This document shows positions 7,563-15,465 of a stretch of 64,000 nt of DNA, in pieces. Every line of letters starts with the position of its first letter. Position 1 is the first letter of the stretch. Source of the DNA: Anaerolineae bacterium (GTDB lineage Bacteria > Chloroflexota > Anaerolineae > Anaerolineales > Anaerolineaceae); contig DUED01000050.1 in NCBI GenBank assembly GCA_011176685.1, positions 1 to 64,000 of the forward strand, given 5' to 3'. Under the pieces are notes generated by a model that did no database searches, was not told where the DNA came from, and worked only from the letters and a program-made list of their open reading frames with translations. Made by a program: the position numbers and the translations under genes.

Positions 7563-9743
7563 TCATTTAATCGGCAAAGCATCAATGAGGTCCTTTGTCT
7601 TAAATTTTTCAATATATTCGCGGATTTCCCAATAGTCTAAATCCAATTCCTCCGCAATCTCAAAGATGGAACGATCCCCCTCAAACCTGAGAAATATTTT
7701 CTCTAAAGCCAAATTCAATGGTTTATTAACCCTCCAGTCAACCCATAAACCATAACCCGAGAGAAAGATTGGGCCTTTGAACTTTCGCTTTGGCACATAG
7801 TTTGTTGCAAAAATACGAATAATCTCTTCAACAATATCGGCCATTTCAACTAATTTTTTCTCGCGAATAATATCCAAATTGTCATCACTTGTATGGTACT
7901 CATCATATGGCCAGCGGCTTATGGATATACACGGGATATTCACTCCAGGCCCATTAATGACCATTTCATCATTGCCAACTACATTACGGAATCCATCCTC
8001 AAAGTATTTTTTATCCCGCTCTTTGATCACCTTTCTCGCTATACGATCAATCAGGTGACTATCCTGCCGGGAGCGCTGCAATGCTATTCGGTTATTATTG
8101 CCCGCCATCTCGATAAAAATCCCTCCCCTTATTTTCGGAATTATTTCCTCATGCTGGCTAAAATAGCTAATACTCCCTATCGTTTCCGGGCAGAAAAGAA
8201 AACGAATGTCCATTGAACCAGCAGGCAAAGGGGTTTCTTTCAATCTTTTTGCTACTTCCATAGCTACAGCTACACCTGAAGCATCATCATTGGCAAGATT
8301 TGGATGACATACATGCGTGCAGATGAGTATTTCTCCGTTATCTGGTTGTCGATCCCCTTCAGGATTAACCATCAACGTAGCAGTTTTCAATCCTTTTTCC
8401 GGGACAGTCGAAAATACTGACCGAATCACAACATGGTATTCCACATCACGTGGTAATTTCTCAAATAAGTCTTTACTGAGACAAAAACCCCAACCACGCT
8501 CATAATATTTAAATTCCCAGGGAATAGCCCCCGGGCGCTTCTCTGAGTAGTGCAGGTGCGGCTCAAGTTCTGCCCAAGATATGCTTTTATCTATTGCTAT
8601 CGAATATGAGACCAAATGAAGAGGATTATTTTTTACATCTATCACCCTTTCCCCATTTGGTGTCTCTAAATAAGCTTCATTTACAACATAGCGCTCAGGG
8701 ATACGCCATGTCCATACTGGATATGTCGAGCGATACGTCTCAAGGCAAAATTCTCCAATTCCTTCAAGATCCTCCTTGATGAACTCAAATGCTCGATTTA
8801 TACCTTCAGAAACCAATGCACGGTTCAGAGGGAATATTTCTGCGACAGTATCCTTGATTTTCCTTTTTTCTTTCTTCAACCTGCCATTTCTAAATATTTG
8901 CTTTAAATCATCTTTTTTCTCTATTGAACCTGAACGCTCTTGATGAACAATAACTTTCAGTTCCTTAGGTGGTTTCTCAATTAAAAAATAGGGGTCTTCA
9001 CATAACACCTTGGCTGTTTCACGATAAACATCTTGACACTTGACCTGCAAGATAACCCCACCATCCACTTCAACCTGTTTCATGCAACCTGATTGCAGCA
9101 ATCTCTGTGACATTGGCTGCAGTGCAACGGTGACGTTTCTATCAAGATAACGCACAAAAAAATCAAACGTATCGATATATTTTTTAATCCCATCGAACAC
9201 TTCACCGGTAAAATATTTTTTATAGCGGTAGTCAACATTCATCTGCTGCTCTACATAATGAATGAAAGTACAATAATCAAAGGTTGTATTAAAAAATAAT
9301 AGCTTGGAATCTGAATGAAAAAGACGATCGAAGACTGAATCTTTCCCGAAAGATGATTTGCTGACTTTATCGCAAATCGTATGCGCCTGGCCGCCTATCG
9401 CTGCAAATGAAAATATCGGGTGAAAAGAACGAACGGCATGCGGATTACGGCGAATGTGGTTAGTAAAAAACCCTACTGTAGAAGGAGTAGACAGATGATT
9501 ATAGGGTTTCCCTTTACAAAAATCATAGGTGAATGTGGGCACTATCAATGTGCCGCTTTCCCCTAACACGGCTTCAAAACATGACTGAAGAAACTGCAAA
9601 GCTTCCGCCCAACTCTCAGCACCGCTCAGTTTCATTGCTAAAGTGGAATCACTATGTACTAATACAATATCGCCGGAATTCACTCCGGCTTGTTTTAATA
9701 AGTCGATGACCTTTGCCTTCTTCTCCTGCATACCCTCAATCAA
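7563..9743 (-). CDS. AAC(3)-family acyltransferase fused to DUF4910/DUF2172 aminopeptidase-like protein
   Basis: A 726-residue fusion. Residues ~10-265 match the AAC(3)-type N-acyltransferase family (VLVHSDSTLAMKL, PTFTYDFCKG, VRSFHPIFSFAAIG). Residues ~310-640 match DUF4910/DUF2172, an M28-like zinc aminopeptidase fold, with putative metal ligands in THVCHPNLANDDASG, FCPETIGS and DEYHTSDDN. The last ~75 residues look like a winged helix (FEGDRSIFEIAEELDLDYWEI), as is usual in that family. The TTG start is supported by GGAGG seven bases upstream. It is the last gene of the ACP/ketosynthase operon, so it may acylate an amine with the operon's acyl-ACP and trim or release the product. That role is inference, and this is not evidence of aminoglycoside resistance. 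Confidence 0.8.
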   Translation of the reverse strand: MIEGMQEKKAKVIDLLKQAGVNSGDIVLVHSDSTLAMKLSGAESWAEALQFLQSCFEAVLGESGTLIVPTFTYDFCKGKPYNHLSTPSTVGFFTNHIRRNPHAVRSFHPIFSFAAIGGQAHTICDKVSKSSFGKDSVFDRLFHSDSKLLFFNTTFDYCTFIHYVEQQMNVDYRYKKYFTGEVFDGIKKYIDTFDFFVRYLDRNVTVALQPMSQRLLQSGCMKQVEVDGGVILQVKCQDVYRETAKVLCEDPYFLIEKPPKELKVIVHQERSGSIEKKDDLKQIFRNGRLKKEKRKIKDTVAEIFPLNRALVSEGINRAFEFIKEDLEGIGEFCLETYRSTYPVWTWRIPERYVVNEAYLETPNGERVIDVKNNPLHLVSYSIAIDKSISWAELEPHLHYSEKRPGAIPWEFKYYERGWGFCLSKDLFEKLPRDVEYHVVIRSVFSTVPEKGLKTATLMVNPEGDRQPDNGEILICTHVCHPNLANDDASGVAVAMEVAKRLKETPLPAGSMDIRFLFCPETIGSISYFSQHEEIIPKIRGGIFIEMAGNNNRIALQRSRQDSHLIDRIARKVIKERDKKYFEDGFRNVVGNDEMVINGPGVNIPCISISRWPYDEYHTSDDNLDIIREKKLVEMADIVEEIIRIFATNYVPKRKFKGPIFLSGYGLWVDWRVNKPLNLALEKIFLRFEGDRSIFEIAEELDLDYWEIREYIEKFKTKDLIDALPIK

Positions 9744-9808
9744 TTATTAACCTCCATCATTTATAACAGTGGAAATGAAAACCTGTCGATTGCAGTAAAA
9801 ACAAACTA

Positions 9809-10762
9809 TTACTGTCCACATATGATTTCACAGACCTTTTCTAATTCCTCACATTTACCAAAATTAATACCATTACTCCCAGGAATAATTCTCCTGCCCA
9901 AACCACTTAATACTTTTCCCGGTCCCACTTCAATATAGTAATCCACTCCTTCATTATGCATATTCTGGATTGACTGCCGCCACTTAATAGGTCCACACAG
10001 CTGCTGCCGTAATTCAGATTTGATATCCTCTGGTGATGTAATTGGCTTTGCAGTTGTATTTGCATAAACGGGAACCTCGGCTCGTTCTAATGAGACCTCT
10101 TCTAGAAAGATATCAAATTCTTCCTGGGCAGGCCCCATTAAAGTCGTGTGACACGCAACGCTAATTGCCAAACGTTTAATCATTTTCCCGCCGATTTCTT
10201 TATAATTGTTTTCAAACTCTTCCAATGCTTTAATGTGCCCGGATATTACAACCTGCCCTGGACAATTGTCATTTGCTATTGAAAGAACTAATCCCGAGCT
10301 CTTCGCGATCTCTTGACAACGTTTATCAACTCGCTCACTTGTTGCGCCTATCACTGCCAGCATACCCCCTTGGGCTTGTTCGCCTGCTTCCTTCATCAAC
10401 CGCCCACGTTCACGCACCAACTTGATTGCATCCTGAAATTTTAAAGCACCTGAAACCACAAGCGCAGTATATTCTCCAAGGCTGTGCCCTGCCAATACCT
10501 GTGGCTGAAATGTGCAGTCGCAATTCTCTTTTATTACTTGGTATGCTGCATAGCTGGCGGTCAGGATTGCTGGCTGGGCATTATGCGTTTCATTAAGAAC
10601 TTCCCTGGGCCCTTTAAAACATTTTTTCTTAAGGTCAATTCCCATAATATCATTTACTTCATTGAAAACCTCTCTTGCAACAGGATAGCTCTCAAATAAA
10701 TTTAATCCCATGCCAACATATTGAGAACCCTGACCAGGAAATAATAAAGCAAATTCAATCAT
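9809..10762 (-). CDS. fabD: malonyl-CoA:ACP transacylase
   Basis: A 317-residue malonyltransferase that moves malonyl groups from CoA to acyl carrier protein. FPGQGSQYVGMG lies at residues 8-19, the active-site serine is Ser94 in GHSLGEYTAL, and the partner His is in VACHTTLMGPA (about residue 201). The length is normal for FabD. It lies between ketosynthase III and the AAC(3) fusion, so it may be a pathway-specific copy rather than the housekeeping one. The window holds no other fab gene set to compare with. Confidence 0.9.
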   Translation of the reverse strand: MIEFALLFPGQGSQYVGMGLNLFESYPVAREVFNEVNDIMGIDLKKKCFKGPREVLNETHNAQPAILTASYAAYQVIKENCDCTFQPQVLAGHSLGEYTALVVSGALKFQDAIKLVRERGRLMKEAGEQAQGGMLAVIGATSERVDKRCQEIAKSSGLVLSIANDNCPGQVVISGHIKALEEFENNYKEIGGKMIKRLAISVACHTTLMGPAQEEFDIFLEEVSLERAEVPVYANTTAKPITSPEDIKSELRQQLCGPIKWRQSIQNMHNEGVDYYIEVGPGKVLSGLGRRIIPGSNGINFGKCEELEKVCEIICGQ

Positions 10763-10774
10763 TTTCGATACTTA

Positions 10775-11809
10775 TTACACCCAGGAAACTTTTACCAGAC
10801 CGGCAGCCCAGGATAAACCCACTCCAAAGCTGACAGTTGCAATACGCATAGATGGCTTAAGTAATCTTTTTAAGCCAGAACGCGCCAGGGCGATTGGAAT
10901 AGTACAGCTAACTGTGTTTCCGATATCCTCTAAATCAATGATAAATTTTTCCGGATCTATTTTCGACTGTCTGCGTAGATAATCCAACATAAATTTATTC
11001 GCCTGGTGGAACACAAACATATCAATATCATCCTTGGAGAAACCTGTCTTTTCAAGAAGCGACTTGATCATCTTTGGCACTACTTTAAGGGTAAAAGAAA
11101 ATATGGACGGCCCATCCATGAACAAATAGTTTGGGGAAAATCCTCCTTTTGAGTCGTTACCATTCTCTATCTCTGCTTTCTCTATAGACGGATGACGAGC
11201 ACCACCAGCCTTTACAATTAAGCTCTCCGCACCAGCCCCATCTGTACCGTATACAAAAGGTCCAATGAATTCAATATCTGCTTGATTTATATCCACTGCT
11301 TTGATCAGAGTGGCTGTTCCTGCGTCACCAAAAATCGTACGCACATTCTTGTCCATCGGATGCATGTGCTTGCTGTATGTGTTTCCATTCATTAATAGAA
11401 CATTTTTCGCAGAGCCTGTTTCAATTAATCCCTTCACCAGAGAAAGGCCATACACAAATCCCGAGCACCCAAGATTGAAATCAAACGCGCCTGCTGATTG
11501 AGGAATACCTAAACGCTCCTGGATTAAACAGGCAGAAGTAGGCAAAGGGTAATCGGGGCTTTGTGTGCAAAAAATGACCATATCAATCTCATCAGCACTA
11601 AACTTTCCTTCCTTAATGAGCTTCTCTGCCGCTTTCACCGCCAAATCCGCAGCCGTTTCGTTCTCCGCAGCAATATGTCTCTTTCGAATACCAGTCTTTT
11701 CAAATATTTTTTTCGGTGACCATTCTGGGAATAACTTTGACAGTTCTTCATTATCAACAACTTTTTCAGGTAAATAATAATCAATTGCAGCTATCTGCGC
11801 CTTCCTCAT
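10775..11809 (-). CDS. 3-oxoacyl-ACP synthase III-like ketosynthase
   Basis: A 344-residue thiolase-fold ketosynthase of the FabH family, which condenses an acyl-CoA starter with malonyl-ACP. The catalytic Cys115 is in FNLGCSGFVYG, the His in VFHQANKFM and the Asn in EDIGNTVSCTIP. The GIRKRHIA region also fits the family. The longer start at 11821 is unlikely: its first codons contain the GGAGG that sits five bases before the ATG at 11809. It directly follows the reductase gene and is probably translationally coupled. The starter unit is unknown. Confidence 0.88.
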   Translation of the reverse strand: MRKAQIAAIDYYLPEKVVDNEELSKLFPEWSPKKIFEKTGIRKRHIAAENETAADLAVKAAEKLIKEGKFSADEIDMVIFCTQSPDYPLPTSACLIQERLGIPQSAGAFDFNLGCSGFVYGLSLVKGLIETGSAKNVLLMNGNTYSKHMHPMDKNVRTIFGDAGTATLIKAVDINQADIEFIGPFVYGTDGAGAESLIVKAGGARHPSIEKAEIENGNDSKGGFSPNYLFMDGPSIFSFTLKVVPKMIKSLLEKTGFSKDDIDMFVFHQANKFMLDYLRRQSKIDPEKFIIDLEDIGNTVSCTIPIALARSGLKRLLKPSMRIATVSFGVGLSWAAGLVKVSWV

Positions 11810-11821
11810 ATAAACCTCCAT

Positions 11822-12583
11822 TTACTGCGCGGTATATCCACCATCCACAACCAGGGTTATTCCTGTAATCCACCTGGCTGCATCCGAAAGAAGAAAAGCC
11901 ACTGAATTAGCAACATCTTCCATCTCCCCCAAACCCAAAGGATGCCTGTCAATCAACTGCCTAATCTGGGTCTCATTCCATTTTTTCATTAACTTATCCA
12001 GCATCGGCGTTCTTATATAAGCTGGAGCAACGCAACTCACGCGGATATTACGAGGAGCAAGCTCCAGCGCTAATGAACGAGCTAAGCCCTCTAATGCTGA
12101 TTTGCTGAGCGAATACACACTAATGCCCGGCAAACTCACCCGTCCCATTACCGAGGAAATAAACACAATGGAACCACCTTTTTTATCTTTCATCGAATTT
12201 TTTTGAAACGCTCTCGCTAAAAAAAGCGCCGATTCCGTATTCGTCTTTATTAGTTCTTCGAATTTCTGTGGTTTTTGTAATTGAAGTGGAAGAGTGTACT
12301 GCACACCTGCAGAATGCACTAAGCCATGTAATCTGCCATGTTCTTCTACAAGCGAATTAAACCACTTGCCTATTTCTTCTGTTTCTTGCAAATCAAATGG
12401 CGCAATTACGTGCTGATTGCCTTCTAATTGTGAGCAAGTCTCATTCAAACGATCTACATTTCTTCCAGAACAAATAACTTGGGCTCCTAACCTGCTCAAA
12501 AAGATCGCTATGGCACGTCCAATACCAGAAGACGCTCCCGTTATGATTACACGCTTCCCTTCAAGAGACATCGGATTAATCAT
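11822..12583 (-). CDS. short-chain dehydrogenase, probable 3-oxoacyl-ACP reductase
   Basis: A classical SDR of about 253 residues: a TGASSGIG nucleotide-binding loop, a basic residue after the second strand (ICSGRN) that suggests NADP(H), NAG in HSAGVQ form, and the catalytic set Ser-Tyr-Lys in ISSVMG and YSLSK. It ends in VVDGGYTAQ. The operon context (ACP, ketosynthase III, malonyltransferase) suggests reduction of a 3-oxoacyl-ACP to a 3-hydroxyacyl-ACP. The ATG at 12583 has GAGGGA upstream and is preferred to the TTG at 12607. Confidence 0.82.
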   Translation of the reverse strand: MINPMSLEGKRVIITGASSGIGRAIAIFLSRLGAQVICSGRNVDRLNETCSQLEGNQHVIAPFDLQETEEIGKWFNSLVEEHGRLHGLVHSAGVQYTLPLQLQKPQKFEELIKTNTESALFLARAFQKNSMKDKKGGSIVFISSVMGRVSLPGISVYSLSKSALEGLARSLALELAPRNIRVSCVAPAYIRTPMLDKLMKKWNETQIRQLIDRHPLGLGEMEDVANSVAFLLSDAARWITGITLVVDGGYTAQ

Positions 12584-12678
12584 GATTATTCCCTCTTTAT
12601 CAATCAAAAATATTTAGGCCAATTTGCTTGGTCAAGTTGTTAACTTTCTTACCCAAATTTCATATTTAGGTTCTTAAG

Positions 12679-12909
12679 CTATTCAAGTTTGTCCCCTATC
12701 AAATCAAACAATTCTCCAAATGTTTTTGCTTCCTGAACCTGATCACCCTCCACAACAATGCTAAAATTTTCCTCGGCAAAAGCAATGAAACTCATAATCG
12801 CCATTGAATCCCATTCTTCAACATCCTTAATTGGCTTGCTATTACTCAACAATCCTTTTTCGATGCCGATCAACTCCTCCAATTCTCGATAAGCTTCAGT
12901 CCTTTTCAT
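12679..12909 (-). CDS. acyl carrier protein
   Basis: A 76-residue acidic acyl carrier protein. The phosphopantetheine attachment serine is Ser35 in EEWDSMAIMSF, where the usual LDSL has become WDSM, a form common in specialised ACPs of secondary or cell-surface pathways. Three to four helices are predicted, as usual. It is the first gene of the minus-strand acyl operon, with the SDR following after about 95 bases, and it probably carries the acyl intermediate for the whole cluster. Confidence 0.88.
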   Translation of the reverse strand: MKRTEAYRELEELIGIEKGLLSNSKPIKDVEEWDSMAIMSFIAFAEENFSIVVEGDQVQEAKTFGELFDLIGDKLE

Positions 12910-13105
12910 ATTTCTCCTTAGTTTATTAGTATCAACAGAGTTTCATATCCGCTATTCAAAAATAAGTTGTGCCTATTTTACCTTGAAATTAAATTTGCTG
13001 GCTTTTATTACAGAATAAAAGATCAATACAGCAATCCTGGAATAGCGAGAATAGCATTACCATGCTATAAAAGACCATGCCCTCATACCGGAAACAAGGT
13101 CCTAA

Positions 13106-13771
13106 ATGCGCAAAAACCTACAGAAGCTAGTTTACCGTCAACAAATCAATAAAATGGTCGCATATATCCAGCACCACCTTAGTAAACCAATCCGGCTTGA
13201 GAAACTGGCAGACATCGCTGGTTTCTCCCGTTTTCACTTCCACCGCATATTCACAGCTTTTGTAGGCGAGACGCTGGGTGAATATACACGCCGTCTGCGC
13301 CTGGAGAAAGGCTGTTTAGAGCTGCTCTACACTCAACGTCCCGTAACCGAGATCGCACTTTTGATCGGCTATGAGACTCCCGCGGCTTTTGATGTCCTAT
13401 GCAGCTACCTCACCAAAAATAATTTATGGAGCAAAGTGGGAGTTTGTTTGAGCATCTACCCAGATGATCTCAACCTGACACCTCCTGAAGAATGCCGCTA
13501 TGATGGCGGATTTGTGTTGAAAGAAGGTGTTGACATTCAACCAGAAGGCGAGGTACAAATACAAACTATCCTGGGAGGTAAGTACGCCATTTTTCTGCAT
13601 AAAGGACCATACGAAACTCTCTGGCAAACCTGGAATGCCATCTATCGTGACTGGCTGTCCGCCAGCGGCTTGAAGCTGCGCGATGTGATTCCCTATGAGG
13701 TTTATTTGAAGGACAAGCAAAAGACCAAGCCTGAAGACCTGCTTACGGAAATACACCTGGCAATCGAATAA
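13106..13771 (+). CDS. AraC-type regulator with GyrI-like domain, internally deleted
   Basis: A 221-residue protein with an AraC first helix-turn-helix (residues 15-60, LEKLADIAGFSRFHFHRIFTAF) and the start of the second (VTEIALLIGYETPAAF). It then jumps to the C-terminal part of a GyrI-like ligand-binding domain (TPPEECRYDGG, FLHKGPYETLWQTW, DVIPYEVYL). Full AraC-GyrI proteins are roughly 60-80 residues longer. The end of the second helix-turn-helix, the linker and the first GyrI strand are missing in frame. DNA binding is probably impaired, though it remains an intact frame. Convergent with degV. Confidence 0.75.
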   Translation: MRKNLQKLVYRQQINKMVAYIQHHLSKPIRLEKLADIAGFSRFHFHRIFTAFVGETLGEYTRRLRLEKGCLELLYTQRPVTEIALLIGYETPAAFDVLCSYLTKNNLWSKVGVCLSIYPDDLNLTPPEECRYDGGFVLKEGVDIQPEGEVQIQTILGGKYAIFLHKGPYETLWQTWNAIYRDWLSASGLKLRDVIPYEVYLKDKQKTKPEDLLTEIHLAIE

Positions 13772-13790
13772 GCCGCTCTTCCCAACAAAC

Positions 13791-13817
13791 AAGCCCTGGA
13801 CTAAAACCCCAGGGCTT
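13791..13817. terminator. hairpin terminator between convergent genes
   Basis: A 9-base-pair stem AAGCCCTGG/CCAGGGCTT with a 9-base loop lies just after the regulator stop. The following sequence is moderately T-rich. It is positioned to serve both the plus-strand regulator and the minus-strand degV. Confidence 0.6.
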
Positions 13818-13845
13818 GTATCTCATTTCTGGTAACTAAATGGTC

Positions 13846-14685
13846 TTATTTCGCTTTTATACAAGCCAGTCCAATTGCTCCCGGGCCGGTATGCACACCT
13901 ATGATAGGCGTAGCTTCAACAATCCAGGGATCATAATCTAGAAAAAGAGTCTTTTGAAGAAAACGGGTAAATTGTTGAGCTTTCTGTTCTGCATTGGTGT
14001 GTATCACTCCAAGCTCCTCTAAAGGCCCTAATTTTTTAATGTGTGTAATGATGCGTTCAATTGCCTTTTTTGCTGTCCTCACTTTTTCTATCTTAATAAT
14101 TCCCTTATGAAGGTGTAGTATCGGACGGATGTGCAGCAGGTCAGCAATCCCTGCAACCAATCCGGGCACGCGCCCACTCCGCTTCAAGAATTCCAGAGTA
14201 TCTATTGCTGCATAAACATGGGTCCGGGAATCTTGTTCCTTCAAGACCTCTAAAATTTTTTCTACACTGCATCCCTCCAGAGCAGCCCGAGCTGCGGCTA
14301 CCACGAGAAATCCTAGCCCCATTGATAGGGACCCAATCTCCATTACAATTACTTTTATATTCTTTGCTATTTCTCCCGCCAATCGGGCAACATTTGCCAG
14401 ATTGCTTAATTTGTTAGTTATATGAACAGAAACGATATGTGTGGCACCTTCCAGCGCAAGCTTATGATAAACATTTTCAAATATGCCCACTCCTGGCGCT
14501 GATGTCTTCGGATAGGTGCTGAATTTGGGTAACCTTTTATAAAATTCCTCCCTGGTGATTTCAACTTCATCCAAAAAAGATTGCTCGCCCACATTGATAT
14601 AATCGGGCACAATGGAGATGCCAAGTTTGCGGATGATATCCTTCGGAAGGTCACAGGTGCTGTCAGTAACAATGCGTATGTTCAT
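13846..14685 (-). CDS. DegV family fatty-acid-binding protein
   Basis: A DegV protein of about 279 residues: an N-terminal IVTDSTCDLP motif, the PKTSAPG segment and a C-terminal VEATPIIGVHTGPGAIGL stretch. Homologues bind one fatty acid between two alpha/beta domains and act with fatty-acid kinase in exogenous fatty-acid use. No FakA gene is nearby. The upstream start at 14733 is rejected because AAGGA sits six bases before the ATG at 14685, where the family's conserved N-terminus begins. Confidence 0.9.
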   Translation of the reverse strand: MNIRIVTDSTCDLPKDIIRKLGISIVPDYINVGEQSFLDEVEITREEFYKRLPKFSTYPKTSAPGVGIFENVYHKLALEGATHIVSVHITNKLSNLANVARLAGEIAKNIKVIVMEIGSLSMGLGFLVVAAARAALEGCSVEKILEVLKEQDSRTHVYAAIDTLEFLKRSGRVPGLVAGIADLLHIRPILHLHKGIIKIEKVRTAKKAIERIITHIKKLGPLEELGVIHTNAEQKAQQFTRFLQKTLFLDYDPWIVEATPIIGVHTGPGAIGLACIKAK

Positions 14686-14934
14686 GGTGTTCCTTCTACC
14701 CTTCTTTCTGAAATGGTTTTCTATATATAACACCGAGAGGTAGAATCAGTATCTCTCTTTCAAAGCATTAAATAATTTTCATCCCGGTTTTTACGACAGA
14801 CCTCACCCATCCAAATTTTATATCAAACCCCATAACACTTCTACGATTTTACAACTTTTTTACAATCAATTAATTTCGTAAGAACAAGCCCCTGCTAAGA
14901 TTCACAATAAAATAACCACAAATGAGGTGCAAAA

Positions 14935-15072
14935 ATGTTCAGAAGGCGTCCGGTCGTCATCGTTCGTCCGTTAAGGCCAAGATTTCGTCCCCAGTTCAGA
15001 CCCGTCTGGGTTTTATTCTTCCTGTTAGTCTTTGGCCTGGCGGCAGTCATTATCTTCACATCATGGCTGTAG
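14935..15072 (+). CDS. 45-residue basic single-pass membrane peptide
   Basis: A short ORF: the first ~24 residues are Arg/Pro/Val-rich (MFRRRPVVIVRPLRPRF), followed by one hydrophobic helix (about residues 25-43) and TSWL at the end. GAGGTG lies five bases before the ATG, which supports translation. It is followed 22 bases later by another small membrane protein with its own ribosome binding site, so the two are probably co-transcribed. Function unknown; a cationic membrane peptide or a small subunit of a membrane complex are possibilities only. Confidence 0.55.
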   Translation: MFRRRPVVIVRPLRPRFRPQFRPVWVLFFLLVFGLAAVIIFTSWL

Positions 15073-15094
15073 AATAAAAAAAAGGAATACTATT

Positions 15095-15379
15095 ATGAAA
15101 ACCATTTCTCGAATCACTGGTTGGGTACTGATCGTGCTCGGAATCATTATGATGTGCAGCGCAGTTGTATTCACCATTGCTAGCATGGTACATACCGGCA
15201 GCGCTCAAATTATTCCCCGCTTCATGACCCCGCGCATTACAGCAGGGGTTTCACTAGCAATGGGTGCGGGCATCTTCATCCATGGGGTTGTTATCACTGC
15301 TCTTGGAGAAGGATTGCATCTGCTCATTGAGATTACTGAGAAAAAAACATCTTCTAAGGCATCTGTCAAAACAAAGTAG
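15095..15379 (+). CDS. small two-helix membrane protein
   Basis: A 94-residue protein with two hydrophobic segments (about residues 6-32 and 44-70) separated by a short polar loop (HTGSAQIIPRFMTPRI), and a Lys/Ser-rich tail (KKTSSKASVKTK). AAAGGAAT precedes the ATG at 15095. An in-frame start farther upstream would overlap the preceding small gene and is less likely. I do not recognise the family. Confidence 0.6.
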   Translation: MKTISRITGWVLIVLGIIMMCSAVVFTIASMVHTGSAQIIPRFMTPRITAGVSLAMGAGIFIHGVVITALGEGLHLLIEITEKKTSSKASVKTK

Positions 15380-15465
15380 AAACCTCAGTTAGTTTGCGAT
15401 TACTCATACGAGCTCTCAACGCATTACTGCAATAGAAAATATATCTTTGCTTTATTTCCTTGGCT

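Noticed and set aside
7563-9743. Reading the AAC(3) domain as an aminoglycoside-resistance gene
   Set aside because: It is fused to a peptidase-like domain and sits in an acyl-ACP operon. AAC(3)-family members outside resistance elements are common, so a resistance call is not supported.
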